From Cycas panzhihuaensis (taxonomy: Eukaryota; Cycadophyta): a DNA stretch of 64,000 nucleotides. Location: positions 36,463,741 through 36,527,740 of the forward strand of contig CM041465.1 in the NCBI GenBank assembly GCA_023213395.1. Reading direction: 5' to 3'. Positions 10,618 through 25,760 of the stretch are shown one piece after another (position 1 is the first letter of the stretch; each line of letters starts with the position of its first letter). The notes under the pieces were generated by a model. The model saw only the letters and a program-made list of their open reading frames with translations, was not told the DNA's origin and did no database searches. The position numbers and the translations under genes were made by a program.

Positions 10618-13380
10618 TTAGAGGCATTTCTTGCAAACCCTAGTACATGTTATCTTTGTTTTGGAGCTTTCAAGCCTTGTAAATTTTTTGATGTACCTGT
10701 TTGGTGAAATGTCAAGTTGAAGATCATTTCAAGTTATATCTAATGCATATTTTGTTATGGGACTATTATCAAGTTTTGAAGGGTTATTTTGATGTTGATG
10801 AGAGGCTATTTTTAAGCCCATTTTAAAGTTTTGTAACTGTTTGAAACCTATTGATGCTGCTCAAGTGGACATCTCCACATGTGGTACCACAATAAATTTG
10901 CATGCAGGTGAAAGTCCACAAAAGCTCATGTTCAGATTCCAATTACTGGAAGACCATCTCCATTGCATGTCAGTGGACAAGAATACAACCAGGATAATTG
11001 ACAACAATTGAGAGAGTCCTTCTTGGCCAGGAGTGACTCTATTTCAATTTTTTTTTTTGCAGATCTACAAGTGGATAAAGGTTCTATATTCATTCTGTTG
11101 ATATATACTCTCTTTATGTGAAAAATATTCAAAAATTTTCTGTATTCAAGGCCTTCAAATCTGGCCTATATTCTTATGTTTTTTTCAAAAAAAAAAAAAA
11201 AAAAAACTACCATGCTTAATGATATATGTGTTGGGCTCTATTTGTTGCCAATGGCCTTAAACATCTGCACATGAATGGGTCCATGCTATCTTATGTATTT
11301 CTAGGCAATAAAAGCTTTCTGACGCCCAAGATCTCATCTGTTTCAAGGCCAAAACAACTGAAAATACTCAAGCAACACCAAGTATTGTGCCATTTACAAC
11401 AATGCAAGGCGCAGTCAGCTGGAATATGGTAGAAAGCCTTGCAGTTCCAACTTTCTAGGTCGGTGGTCAAACCATACGTCTGGTTTCGATTCAAGGTGGG
11501 CAGTTGGAGGACTCTTGATTGGGAATCCCATGCACATAACACTCTGAGTGTAGCTAAGGGTACTAAGTATAAAGCATGACAGTTATGGCGTAATCACCAC
11601 ATAACAACCGCTTGATAAACGTTCCAGTGCCATTGCCCATTTGAACTTCATTGCCATCCTCCTCCACTTCGAACGGTTAGATTTGATTGATATTTAAACA
11701 CTTGATTGTGCTGTGCAAGAAGGAGATGGCTCAGTTCATGCCCATCTCAATGATATTGATTTGGATTTGGGGCATGGCATCGATCATCATCGACCCCTAG
11801 GCATCTACGCAATCATGCTAAAATTCGACGATCAATCAGACCATCCTTCCCAAGGTTTCTAGATCTATTGCCGCAGTTGTCCAGGCGTTGTAAGATGAGG
11901 GCACGAGAATGATTCTGGTGAGGGAAGTCAAGCCTCAAGGTTGCCTACCATTCTGGCTCACATATTTTTCAGAGAATGAGATAAGGCTTTCAGCAATGAT
12001 GGAAAAGAAGGGACACTAAGTGCGTGACGGAGATGAATGGCAATTATCGCCATAACTGGGACTCTTGCAGAACACCTTCAGAACCCCCTTAACACATCTA
12101 TGGCAAAGCATATTAGCTCTATCCATGGCATGCACCCTGTAAATCATGGCGGCCTGGCTCGCAAAACGATCAGTTCTCCTTCAGTCTGCATAATTGTGAG
12201 ACCTGCAACTTTCATATTCAATGGCGATGCCCATATCGCTTTGGTAATAAACTCCAATTAGGGTTAACCTCAATGATAAATTTATTTTTTGATAAATTTC
12301 ATTTTGGCATTTTTTCTAATCATTGCAGACGTTAAATTATTTTAAGAAAGGGTTTTAAAAAAATTAATTGATTAAACTATATTATATAGTATTTTGAAGT
12401 CCGTCCAGCCCTTCATCACTTTAGCCCCAGGTCTCATAGAACTCCCATAAGACCAACAGTCAGCTTATGGAGGGGGCTAGTCCATATTTGATCATTTTTA
12501 GCATTACTAAGGAGTACTTGTCACGTTTTTTACTATGTCTTAAGATTGGGAGGTCCATTTTTAGTCCTGACTATTGTGTTGGATCCGTAATAGAGAGACC
12601 TTTCATTTGACAGGTTATTTTACATATTTTAGAGTTGTTTTCATGGAGATTTTTCATTCAAAGTCATAAGTTTCTATTTGTCTTCATTTTTGTTCAACTT
12701 CTTCAAGCACATATTATATTTGTAAAGCTTCTTGATGTAATGTACCCCAAATGGAGGGGATGACATGTACTATGGACTTCTTTTTAGCTCTTGAAGAACC
12801 CATTGTGATCATATTGTACTTCATTTATGAGAGAGAGTCATATATGCTACTCAAGTCACATATCATTTTCAGTCATGTAAAAAAATTTAATGTTGGTTAT
12901 TATTTTTGCCCATGGTGGCAAGTTGTTAGCCTGATGAGGCATCTTTTTAGCCCATGTGGCATGTTTGAGGCCATAGTGTCATTGTATTTTCGACCAATAG
13001 ATGCCGAAGAAGTGCTAGTCCTATTGAGTAAGAGGTAGGACACACTTTTAGAAGCTACTCTTGCCTGCTATGTGACATGTGCCATGTGCTTCTTATATAT
13101 ATTTTTTCCTGCTTGCACACCCATATGAGCAATGGGTGGGACCTTATACAGTTACTCTTTCCAGCTCCTGATTGATCCACGTATACAAAGGGAGTTCCTA
13201 CCCAATTAGTGGTTGCAGCAGCTGATAACCCATGCATTCATGTAGATGGACTCCACTTCATATGGACTTCAGTAGCTTTCTTATTCTATGCAGCAGTGTT
13301 TATGATCCAACAGACTTTTGGAGACTTGAGCTTATCATTGATGTGACGACATTTATGTAATTGACTATTACAAGGGGGAA
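10618..13380 (+). other. Internal region of element D, mostly non-coding
   Basis: No retroelement protein was found. Positions 11230-12260 are visibly richer in G+C than their surroundings and contain short open frames, including 11226-11432 and 12037-12261, that match nothing recognised as a whole. The GDSL-like stretch lies inside this block. A poly-A run of about 20 occurs near 11190-11207. From 12280 onward it is ordinary AT-rich leader-like DNA up to the purine tract. Confidence 0.6.
11825..11980 (+). pseudogene. Captured fragment resembling a GDSL esterase/lipase
   Basis: One frame reads TINQTILPKVSRSIAAVVQAL, one stop, then DEGTRMILVREVKPQ and GCLPFWLTYFSENE. Plant GDSL esterases/lipases, usually secreted hydrolases of about 350-390 residues, carry a helix of the type VPKVV..I...I..LI..GA followed by ..LVPG..P.GC.P.YLT.F in their central region. 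The match covers that one segment and has a stop where a Leu-Ile pair is expected. Catalytic Ser (GDSL block) and the C-terminal Asp-His block were not found convincingly, though FIFNGDAHIA near 12215 is a weak candidate. It is probably a host gene piece carried by D and is not functional. Confidence 0.5.
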
Positions 13381-13660
13381 TGTTGGGTGTAATACTCAAT
13401 TCCATTAGCCGTATATAAACTCTCTCTATCTTTTATATTTTATATTAGAGTTGTAGGTTGCCTTGATATGTGTGCCACCTCTAAGTAGTCCAATCGCGTT
13501 CATTCACCAGTGGTGAGGTTGTACTATAAGTATGTACTTTTATTTGTTCATAATTCAGTTTTGGCCAATTCTCCAACATGGTGTCTATTTTGTATATACT
13601 TCATCTTTTTGTTGCTCACCATTAGGGTTTGATATGATTGTTACATTCCTAATCCTAACA
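13381..13660 (+). repeat. 3' LTR of element D
   Basis: It is the mate of 10312-10591, same length and termini, preceded by a GGGGGAA purine tract and followed by the TSD ATGTG. Confidence 0.92.
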
Positions 13661-13709
13661 ATGTGAAAGATCCCATCGACCTTATTTGCTTTAGTTGTGT
13701 TTTCTAACA

Positions 13710-13721
13710 TGTTATCAGAGC
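13710..13721 (+). other. PBS of element C
   Basis: TGTTATCAGAGC directly follows the 5' LTR terminus TCTAACA and differs by one base from the initiator tRNA-Met complement. Confidence 0.8.
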
Positions 13722-14835
13722 TTGTAGGTCATGCATAAGTAGATGAACATTATTGGAGGCCCTATCAATGGTACCAGGTCATATTGGCTTGCCCTTAGCA
13801 GATTGGCATGCTCGATGACCCTGCAGGATAGCCACGGCAATGCAAATGATCAAAGGGGATCTCAGGAGCCTTCTATCCATTGTTTATAGGTACTTTGAAC
13901 TACATGGAGGGGTGTAGATGAGTTTTGACTTCGTTGATAGCCATATGAATATCGTTTGAGACCTTTGAAGGTACCAGATCCCTTCTTAATGTTGCCATTG
14001 AGTTTACATACTATAGAGTTGATTACCAGCCCCTGTTGCCAGTGGGAGAGTGAAAAAACCCTAGCAAGGCTATTACAGTACCATGAAATCAATATTACGG
14101 TCAATATTAAAAGGTATGCTTAATATATATTTATCTCTCGTAAATACTTTTTAGAGTTTCAATAAATATATTTGATCGCCAGTGATAAATATGGTGCTAT
14201 GAGGTATGGTGTTTTAATAATCACAGAGTGCTTATATTAAAGCATGTGTAAGTTATCTTGCTTCCATTTGTGATGATTTATAACATGCACAATATCATCA
14301 TTAGCTAGTCTTTGGCATAGATACTATACTCTCGTGATTCAATTAATCACTATTGAAATTGATGTAGTAGTGATTTCACCCATATGCATTGGTTTTACCC
14401 ATATATTTGATGCTATGATAGTTATTCACTGTTTGCATGATGGTTGTCTGTTTACTTATAGCCACCCAGTTCTCCTTACTATATGTATACATAAATTTAT
14501 TGGCATCGCTTGTGATATTGCAAGTTTATCGGTTGGTTTTGTGATATCACCCTATTATAGTTGTTGTGGATATACATAGATTTTGTAGCTGTGATGATTA
14601 ATAATCATTTGTCTAATGCCATTTCATCAAAGTTTATTAGCTGTGATCTTTACGTATGTGCGATACTACAATCTATGCATGCATGAAGATATATTTCATC
14701 CACCAATTTTATATTGCAGCTTACATGCTGATATTATCTTCAATGTCTGCGTTGATTCTCTTTGAGAGCTTCCCATGAATATACTTGCACAACCGTCTGA
14801 TAAATCCAATGAACTGTCATGATGAGTCACCCTAC
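13722..14835 (+). other. Internal region of element C, left of microsatellite
   Basis: No gag, pol or host protein was recognised. The open frames here (13862-14104 minus, 14334-14579 plus) are short and match nothing recognised. Confidence 0.5.
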
Positions 14836-17534
<2,699 letters not shown>

Positions 17535-17536
<2 letters not shown>

Positions 17537-19596
17537 CTGCCAAATTAAATTTATTAATGCGCCTTTTTATAAAGTCATTATACTTTGATTCTATTTCAAA
17601 GTTAAATGATTTATTAAAGTTTTTAATTGCCTTGTTTATTTATGAAGGCCTATTTTTTGATATATTGGCACCTTCTTTTTACATATACTTCGTCATCACT
17701 TCGTATCTTTATTTTTTATGAAAGTATATCTTTTAAAAGGTGACTTAAATATATCTTATTAGGCCTCTATTGTTGATATATGAGGTGATATGGCGTAGTG
17801 ATGTAGTATGGTGGTAACATTGAAATAAATTTTGAATGGTCAAGTGTGTGATTAGTTGGTGATGACTGTATAATGGAAAAATAAGAGTCTCTTACATGTA
17901 ATTGCATGAGAGATGAGGCGAGCTTAGACTCTCTAGCATGTGATGATACATGAGAGAGTTTATGGGTAAATATGTCAAATTAAGACATGTTTGAATGTGC
18001 AATTTTATGGCAATGTTAAGGTATTTGTTGCATGTGATTACATGGCAAGTTTTGGGCATATGTTATACAATTTTAAAGGCAAGAGTTTGGGTAGGTTTTG
18101 AGGGTGAGAGAAGGGCATGTTTGGGCAAGTATGTGGGAGAGTTTAGGTGAAGAAGAGCATGAGATTCCTTAATTACAACTTAATACAAACTCTATTACTG
18201 TTTAAGTGTGCCATTGATCATTGCATAGTGTTCATGTGATTATTCAGTGAAATATGTGTGGCTGATTCAGTGAAAATATGTGTTCTTATTCATGATTATA
18301 TTCAAGTTCTATTACATCAGATGTATATGAGGTGGTGAGGTTCAGAATTTACTTTTATAAATGATTGTTAGACTGATATTAGCATGAGGTTTGTGGCCTA
18401 GTTTGATGCTAGTTTAACATGGATGCATATTTGAACAAGTCTGATGTGGAGCCGAGACAACGTGCTTGATGAAATTAAAGTGTGAATGGAAAGGTCTAAG
18501 ACAAGTTATCTTAAAATTAGTTATGCCTTTATTATGGTATGTATAGTTGGCCTGTAAGGTTGTATTACATGTGGGTATCATGATACAGATGGTGAGGTTG
18601 GTGGAGGTTAAGGTTTGCCTCCCATGGTTTAATGGCAGAAGCCATATCAGACAAGTATGTGTATCCATGTTGTGATTGTTCGTGGTATATATTCCTCTTG
18701 TGTGTTTGGACCAAGTCATAAGCCTTTTATTTATTCCCTTTAGTGCATTAGAGTGCACACATCTTAGACAAAGATTGCAACAATAGGATTACAAGCATTT
18801 GAAGCATATCAATTATTTAGCTTACAAATAGTGTGATTTGTAAGGGAAATGCATTGTGATCAGTCTAAATGTTCAGTTCATAAGTTTATGACATATCATG
18901 ATGACTATCATTTGGCTATAGGTGTGTGCAGGACTTAGTGAGAGATTGATGATGAGGAGCTATCAGATGATGAGACATGGATTGTAGCCCCATGTTCCAT
19001 TGATACTTGAAGACCTATAGGATGATGGAAGATCTTGGATCAGCATGCCAGTCAAAGCTTGATATAGATACCAATGTTCTAGTGAGTATAGATTCATGAT
19101 GGAGAGTTGTATAGAAGCAAGAACCTAGTCAGTTTATAAGTTGGTAAGCTTGTTGCACAAGTGATCTCTAACAAGAAGAAGGATTAAGGTATGATGAGAC
19201 ATTTTACACCAGTCTATATGTTCATTGGTCTATTTGATCCTTGCTTCGGTAGCTTTAGATAGTTGGGTATTATATCATATCATATCATATCAATGTTCCT
19301 TAATGAATACTTAAAGAGGTGATTCACATGACTTAAGTGGCTCAACCTCTTAGTTTAGTCAAAGGAATATGGCTGAGTTGAATGGACAAAGTATCAAATA
19401 TAAAGAAAGCTATATGGTTGTAGGTCTGTTGGAGTAATTACAAAGAATTGAGCACATACGAGGCATGACACCATTACATCTGACTAATGATCACTACATC
19501 GACGTTCGTGTATATTAGGTTGGGTAAGGTTATCCTTGAGAGAGGATTTGTTCCCAATAATAATCCTTATTGCCCCATATTTACATTAAGAGGGGA
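17535..19596 (+). other. Internal region of element C, right of microsatellite
   Basis: About 2 kb contains no recognised protein. It ends in TTAAGAGGGGA, the purine tract before the 3' LTR. The open frame at 18414-18758 (minus) looks like chance: it has no known motif and is antisense to the element. Confidence 0.55.
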
Positions 19597-19920
19597 TGTT
19601 AAAATATGTGATCATACCACCTAATGTAAAGTGGGACTTCTATTTTTATGCCTAATTATGTGGAGAAATAGTCTCGATTGTAGTGACCTAATGGATGTAA
19701 TTATAATTATATTTGGCACTTTAGATCTATAAATATAGATCAAAGTCCATATTTATAATATATCATTTTGTCATAATACGAATTATTATTCCTTTATGGG
19801 TTTTCACCTGTAAGGGTTTCCCATAATAATCTGACATCTCGTGTTATCTATTCCTCCTTGTTATTTGCCTGATGTGAAAGATCCTGTTGACCTTGTTTAC
19901 TTCAATTGTGTTTTCTAACA
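19597..19920 (+). repeat. 3' LTR of element C
   Basis: 324 bp from TGTTAAAATATG to TTTTCTAACA. It is the intact mate of 10033-13709 and shows the uninterrupted D target. Confidence 0.9.
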
Positions 19921-19931
19921 CGGTATTAGAG
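19921..19931 (+). other. PBS-like extension beyond the 3' LTR of C
   Basis: CGGTATTAGAG sits between the 3' LTR end and resumed B coding sequence. It is what a mutated TGGTATCAGAG would give. A PBS is not expected after a 3' LTR, and B does not carry it, since A and F lack such a stretch there. Confidence 0.6.
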
Positions 19932-21517
19932 CTTCATAAGGGCTAAACTATTGTAATTAAAATGGCCAAATCTCCTATGCCACAAATCACTATTTAATTT
20001 AGCTATAATTCTTAGGGCATAGGTATCTAAAGGAGTAAGAATGAGTTTGAATAATTGATCCTTGGTTATCTTTCTTTTTGTTACTATATCTTTGTTTCTC
20101 CTTTTATCTTTGATTATACACTCACCATTGCCAAATATAACTTTGTAGTCTTATCCTATCATCTACCCTATAGATAATAATTTTTTCTTTAAAGTTAGGA
20201 CATATAAGACATCATTAAAATGTCTATATTCTCCTATATCCATCATGAGGGCTATATTACCTCTACCAACTAATTTGTGGGAGGTATCATCACCAAATAT
20301 TATTGATCCCTTTATGCTTTTATCTAATGTTCAAAATAGGTATTCCTTGTGGGTCATATGGGTTAAACAACCTAGGTCAATATACCATCTTTCGTCCTCT
20401 TCTTCCTTGGCAGTGAAGCTGGATAAAAATAATCTGTTATTGTCCCTTGATTCTATTATGTCATGGGCATTTCCTTTGGTGGGTGATCCATGTTTTAAAA
20501 AGCACTTATCTTCTGAATGACCACTTCTATAGTAATAGGAATAATATAAAGGATATCTAGTTCTATAGCTCAAACTTCTTCTTCATGGATGAGATCTATC
20601 AATGTTGGAAGGTCTCCATTTTTCCTCATAATGTGGGGGAGGATTTTCTCTTTTTTTATTATTATAATAATCTTAATTTGACCTTGATGATTGAGTGTTA
20701 CCTTTACAATTTGGATAATATGTATATCCTTCAAATTATTTTCTTTGGTTTGGGTACCTAGAAGGGTTCTTATTTTGTTGATATCTTCCTTGCCTCCTTT
20801 GATGTGGGGCTTAGTACTTAGAAGGGTCTTATATAAAATCCCTTCTAGGGTTCCTATCCCTTCTCTTGGGAGGTTATTCCCTAAATCTTGAAGTTCCTAT
20901 TTGAGAATTTGATTGAATTCTAGCCTTAGTGGCAAAGGCATACTCAAGCAATTCACTAGTATTCTGTTGTTCTTTGACTGACATAAGCACAGTACTTAGT
21001 TGTTCTACCTTTAATGTACTTAGGTCCTTTGATACACCTATGCTTGTGGCAACCATTTCAAATATTCTAACAACACCAACATATATTAAGATTCATTTAA
21101 CCATCCTTTGTTCTATTAAAGTATCCCTAAGAGACCTCATCTGGTTGACTATATCCTACACCTTGGTCATAAACTCGATTACCAATTTTATGGGCATCAT
21201 ACACAAGTTCTCAAACTTGCTTCTAAGATTTTGGAGCTTGGAGGATGCAACTCCTTCATATATCAATTAAAGTGTGTCCCATGCTTATTTTGATTTGGTG
21301 GATTCACTAACACGAGATCCTCATTATCTTTTTTGACATTTTCTTTATAGGTGGATTTTTTCATATTAGTTACATTTTGACCTAACTCATTATACCTTGA
21401 TTTCATAATCTCCTACATCTTGTTAGCTATGATGATGGGTCTCATCCCCCTACTCCAATTTAAGAAGTTGTTTCTATCAAATTTAGGAATAATCATATTA
21501 CCAAAGCTTCAGGCCAT
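19932..21517 (-). pseudogene. gag: Element B gag and protease region
   Basis: This is the continuation of B beyond C. Read right to left: gag start at 21517 (M-A-stop-S-F-G-N-M-I-I-P-K-F-D), gag body with many stops, zinc-knuckle region near 20520-20560 reading YYSYYYRSGHSEDKCF (first two Cys now Tyr), protease WYIDLGCLTHMTHK near 20345-20400, and the start of gag-pre-integrase (WHRRFGHFNYNSLALMK) ending at the C insertion. The stop codon at residue 3 and tyrosines at cysteine positions are single-base transitions from the expected codons. It is non-functional. Confidence 0.8.
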
Positions 21518-24500
21518 TTTTAGCTAAGGTTTTTTTTTTAAATATGATAAACAAAATAAGGTTTGCAAGTGTATGATTTTAAAATTTGAACCAAGTATTA
21601 ATATCCCAAGTTTTACCGAAAGTTTCTAAAGTGAACTAGTTCCTAATAAGGCTTCTAGGCTCTAAGTTTAGGGGTCTCCAAGGGAAACCTTTGGTTGCTA
21701 TTATATCTAGTGGTGCCTACCCACAAGTGGCAAAATAAGGACCCAATATACCGGTACATGATCTCAAATCTCGATATACCTTAATACACAGGCTATTACG
21801 AAGGTTGTTACACCCCCTTAAATTATGGATCCACCTATACTAGACTTATACCTAGTAATAGATCTAGTGGTAAAGGTTACACGAACTAAGGCACTCACCC
21901 TATCTAGGTCTACCCTTGGTCTCCAAATACCAAATAAGGATAAGTTCTTCACCTTATCCTACCACCTAATACACATTATAGCTAATGGAGTTCCTTATCT
22001 AATATGAATAGGCCAATTAGCGTGTGCATGGTGGTAACTTCAGGGGTCCTAATCGTTCCCCTTGTAAGGCTATAAAAACTATGATTGATTCAAGAGTTAA
22101 ACTTTTTAATGTGATAATATATTAATTAAAAATCATGGTCTTACTTAGGGTTTGAAAAGGTTCCTTTTATGCTAGAAATAAAGTAACTAAAAGGAAAATA
22201 AATCCACTAAGCAAGAGAATAATAAAGAATAAACAATAGAAATCAACTTATATGAAATAGAGATATCTTTCAAACTTTCAAAAGAATATATGCAATAAAC
22301 TTTTCTTTAAATCTTACTAAATCCAGTGAAAGAAGTAATGAACCTTTTCCTATTCAAGCAAGCAAAAGAATACTAGATGATATGTAACCTATTTTTTTAG
22401 CTTGATATGATGTAGAAAGAAAGTAAGGATCTATATGCTCCTTTAATGTTTTAAACAATGCAAAACCAAACTTTAGTTGCTTTTAATGATAAATAAATAA
22501 ATAAGCAATGATATTTTTTAGCTAACTTAAAGCTTTCAAAAGTAATAAGGAGCTCAAGCAAAATGAAAAATGACTTCTATGTCAATGTAGAATGAAATAA
22601 CTTCTTTGGCAATGTATGCAAGATAATGAAAATGACTACTTATCATTTTGAAACAAAGTAGTTGTATATAAAACCTAAAATTATGAAGTAGAACCTTTAC
22701 TTAAGATGATAAAGATATTAGAAAGTAATGAGTATTCAATGAGTAATATAGAAAGTAAACAGATATAGCACATTTTTCACCCATTTATTAAAGTAGCACT
22801 ACTTAGTTTGTTGAAAGTTATAAGTGCTAAAGAATTAACCTTTGGCTATAAAATAGCTTAAAAAATACATATAAGGTCCAATAATAGCTTTAAGAATAGA
22901 TTAGTAGTGATCAATAATGTAACTATAATCTTTTTAAAATAATAAACTACTTAAAGAGTTATAAGATTACACCTATCAAGGCTGAATAAGAAGCTCAATA
23001 TGGCTAGCTTCAAACACCTATAAAATGATGTTAGTTTGAAGTAAAGCTTATTCTAATATGAAAAGTATTGAAAACCCTTTATGAGAAATCCAACTATTCA
23101 AAAAATAGGCTCCTAGAGCTCAAGTTATTAATGAATGAATGCGAGGACCCTTTTAAGGGCTTAAAATAAAGCCACAGGGCTTATATGCTATAAAATTTAA
23201 ATTAAATATTTATAGAATAATATGAAAATAGTCATATATAGATTAGAGATCCCTTAGTGTATCTCAAGCCAAAAACACTTAGAAAATTTTACTTTAATTT
23301 TGTTGAAAATAATGAACTAAGTCAAATAGGTTACCTTAATTTCACTGGCTTTGAAAACCTATAAAATGACTTCAAATCAGATAAATAATTATACCAACGT
23401 GTAAAGGATTGAACCAGCTTTCCAACAAAATAGACAGTTCAAAAAATGGAGCTCATATTCTAGAGTTCTTGCAGAAAAGGTAAAAGGACCTATTTATGAT
23501 TAACAAAATAAGGGCTAAATAAAGAGGTCACTTCAAACCATTAAATCTCAGTAAAAAAGGTCTCAAATTTGACAAATGAGTACTCTACACTATAGCTCTC
23601 TAAAAAATGAATGCAATGGACCTAGTTTCGCTAAAAATTAATAAGCTAAAGAGAAGATACGGTGGAAAATGTGATAGTAACTTTTGAGAAAAAACATAAA
23701 TAAAACTTTATAATTAAAAAGTGACTAGCCCTTTTAATATGCAAGTTGATGGTCACATGGAGGTCAAATGAGATCGAGGGCCACCAAATGAAAGGGGCTA
23801 AAGTCAAATTAACTACTCAAACTTCAAGTCTCAATACAATATAGTTTAATTTGATTAAACCTTAGAAAAAAATAAAAATTAATCCATTGAATGCACTGAT
23901 GTGAATCATTGATGAAATAGAGATAAATATCAATTTAAAAATTGATGTATACACTTTGGAATCTATTTGAAATTGATCAGAGGATGTCTACAATGGATCC
24001 CTTGAGTGCATCAATAAAAAAAACACTTTAAAAAATGATTTTAACATGCAGAAAGTGGAGCACAGATGGTGACGACATTGCACAGCCATGGAGAGAGTAC
24101 GAATAGAAGATACACAGCAAAGGGTTATGCTCTAAATTTACAGATTCATCATAGGATGGTTCCATAATGGTTATATGATGAGATCTCAGACTAGAATAGA
24201 CTGAAATGATGAAAAAATAGAGCATAAATGGCATACGAATGAAGGATAGCCTTGACACGATGTTAGACGTAGAGAGCACAATATTTTGTGCTTAATATTA
24301 TCTAAGATAGGGTGCAGGGTCTGGGTGCCCAATATTTTCAAAAAATATTAAAGAGAAAATGATAAAAATTAAGCCAAAATGAAAAAAACAAAAAGGATAG
24401 TAGAGTTTTAAAGATCAGAGAAGGTACTTAGCGGTCTGAGGAGGATATCTCTACTTATGATGCATAAAACACTTAACAGATTCTTTTGTTGCGAAGATAA

Positions 24501-24862
24501 CTCGACTATGATAAAAACAAATAGCCTCTTAATGGGGTTCTAATAATTGGTTTAGGAGTTAGACTGCTCTGAAGTTTGGGTTGCTTGTTTATCCAAAGAA
24601 TTAAACTAAAAACTGTTGAAAAAATGACGAAAAATCTTTTAAAAAATAATCTTTTTCTTTCCAAATCACAATATCCTACACACAACTAAGTTTGTTACAA
24701 AAAATTAGGAGTTAAATGTCTAAACAGAGTGTGTGTGCATTAAATGGAGGTATCTCACGTTAATATATTAAATATTCCAATGATAAACCTTATTGTAAAC
24801 TTTAATATAAAGGAGAATAATAAAAAAGAATATAGTATACAATTGCCATTGATGAAACTATA
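21518..24862 (-). other. 3.3-kb untranslated leader of element B
   Basis: It runs from the PBS to the gag start. Positions 21640-22080 hold the block conserved with A and F leaders. The rest is AT-rich with no recognised protein. A leader this long is unusual for copia elements; no nested LTR element was found to explain it, though one could be hidden by decay. Confidence 0.6.
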
Positions 24863-24877
24863 CACTCTAATACCAAA
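24863..24877 (-). other. PBS of element B
   Basis: On the minus strand it reads TTTGGTATTAGAGTG, next to the 5' LTR end CTTCA. It matches the initiator tRNA-Met complement with two or three changes. Confidence 0.75.
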
Positions 24878-25232
24878 TGAAGGACGAGGTGCAGAGCAAG
24901 ACATTCACATTTGTGAGTGTATTATAGCTCTTCAGTATATAATTTTTGATGAATAAAGGGTAGTATTAGAAAACACTAGGGAGGTATTCACACCCCTTTT
25001 ATTAAAGATTTGGGGAGGAAGAAAGCACCTCAACTCGATCTACACATGATTTCAAATTAGTATTAAAAAAATAAAAATAATAAGTGCACACATACCTTAA
25101 TAGAAGTGTGTCAGCATATGGGTGTCTCTTTATGACTGTTATGTGGCCCAAGGTGCCCTAGGGAGCCCTAAAGGTGGATTTAAGAGGCCCTAGGTGCACA
25201 TCTACAAATGCACATTGGGTATTATCCTAATA
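24878..25232 (-). repeat. 5' LTR of element B (right copy)
   Basis: It is the mate of 7060-7411. It is followed by the TSD CAAAC at 25233-25237. The stem-loop position here has decayed to AGTGTTTTCTAATACT. Confidence 0.85.
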
Positions 25233-25525
25233 CAAACAACTCTTAAAAGATCTTGGCCAAGAATAGACATCACCAACTCAGTTATTCTCTGACAATAAGA
25301 GTATAATCAAGATAGTAAAAATTCTAATATTGCATGCAAGGACCAAACATATAGAAGTACATCACCATTTCATCAGAGAAAAAGTTTAAAATAAATAAAT
25401 TAAACTTCTACATTATACTTTAGAAAATTAAACAGTTGATGTTCTTACAATGCTTTTAAGTAGAGATAAGTTCTCCTTATTTAGAAATAGATTAAGAGTA
25501 AAATAGATAAAACATTAAGAGAGGG
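25233..25525 (+). pseudogene. pol: Element E RNase H, right part
   Basis: This is the end of E pol after the B insertion. It reads QLLKDLGQE, then DNKSIIKIVK and HARTKHIEVHHHFIRE, the usual C-terminal RNase H features of copia, then SREKFSLFRNRLRV. Its first codons join those before 7055 in the same frame once B and one TSD copy are removed. A purine tract, TTAAGAGAGGG, follows and is shared with Q. Confidence 0.88.
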
Positions 25526-25760
25526 TATTAGAAGTAATGTTTTATTTAAGACACTTTGTAAAAATAAAGTATATCTAGGACACTTTATGGGGGTCATGTA
25601 TCATTCTCCCTTTCTCTCTCTAAGTGACAAACGGTAAGATTACATTGAGTGATTGCTATTTATTCCATACAAGTTGTAATGTAGTTATAGAGGACTCATC
25701 CTCATTAATGAAATCACTTGAGTTCTTTCTATATACCCAAGCTCCCTATATTTAATCCAC
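25526..25760 (+). repeat. 3' LTR of element E, end uncertain
   Basis: It starts TATTAGAAGTAATGTTTTA after the purine tract, close to the LTR start of Q (TGTTGAAATAATAATG). Its mate is outside the window, so the end is a guess. It may extend to about 25800. Confidence 0.5.

Larger units (their letters stand above)
10312..13660 (+). mobile_element. Non-autonomous LTR element D
   Basis: It has LTRs of 280 bp at each end, a perfect TSD ATGTG (10307-10311 and 13661-13665), a PBS at 10592 and a purine tract ACAAGGGGGAA before 13381. The internal region of about 2.8 kb encodes no gag or pol, so it must have been mobilised by another element. It contains a stretch resembling a plant GDSL esterase/lipase (11825-11980). 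Its PBS and first leader bases resemble those of G, so the two families may be related. Confidence 0.92.
10033..13709 (+). repeat. 5' LTR of element C, interrupted by D
   Basis: The LTR halves are 10033-10311 and 13661-13709. It begins TGTTAAAATATGTGATC and ends TTTTCTAACA, like the uninterrupted copy at 19597-19920. That copy reads straight through the D insertion point (GCCTGATGTGAAAGATCC), so it serves as the empty-site control. The two copies differ at many transitions, giving roughly nine matches in ten by eye. Confidence 0.9.

Noticed and set aside
11291-11542. Minus-strand frame in D
   Set aside because: It is antisense to the element and shows no known motif; the GDSL-like signal is on the plus strand further right.
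20245-21270. Plus-strand frames over the gag region of B
   Set aside because: They are the complement of B gag, which is coded on the minus strand.
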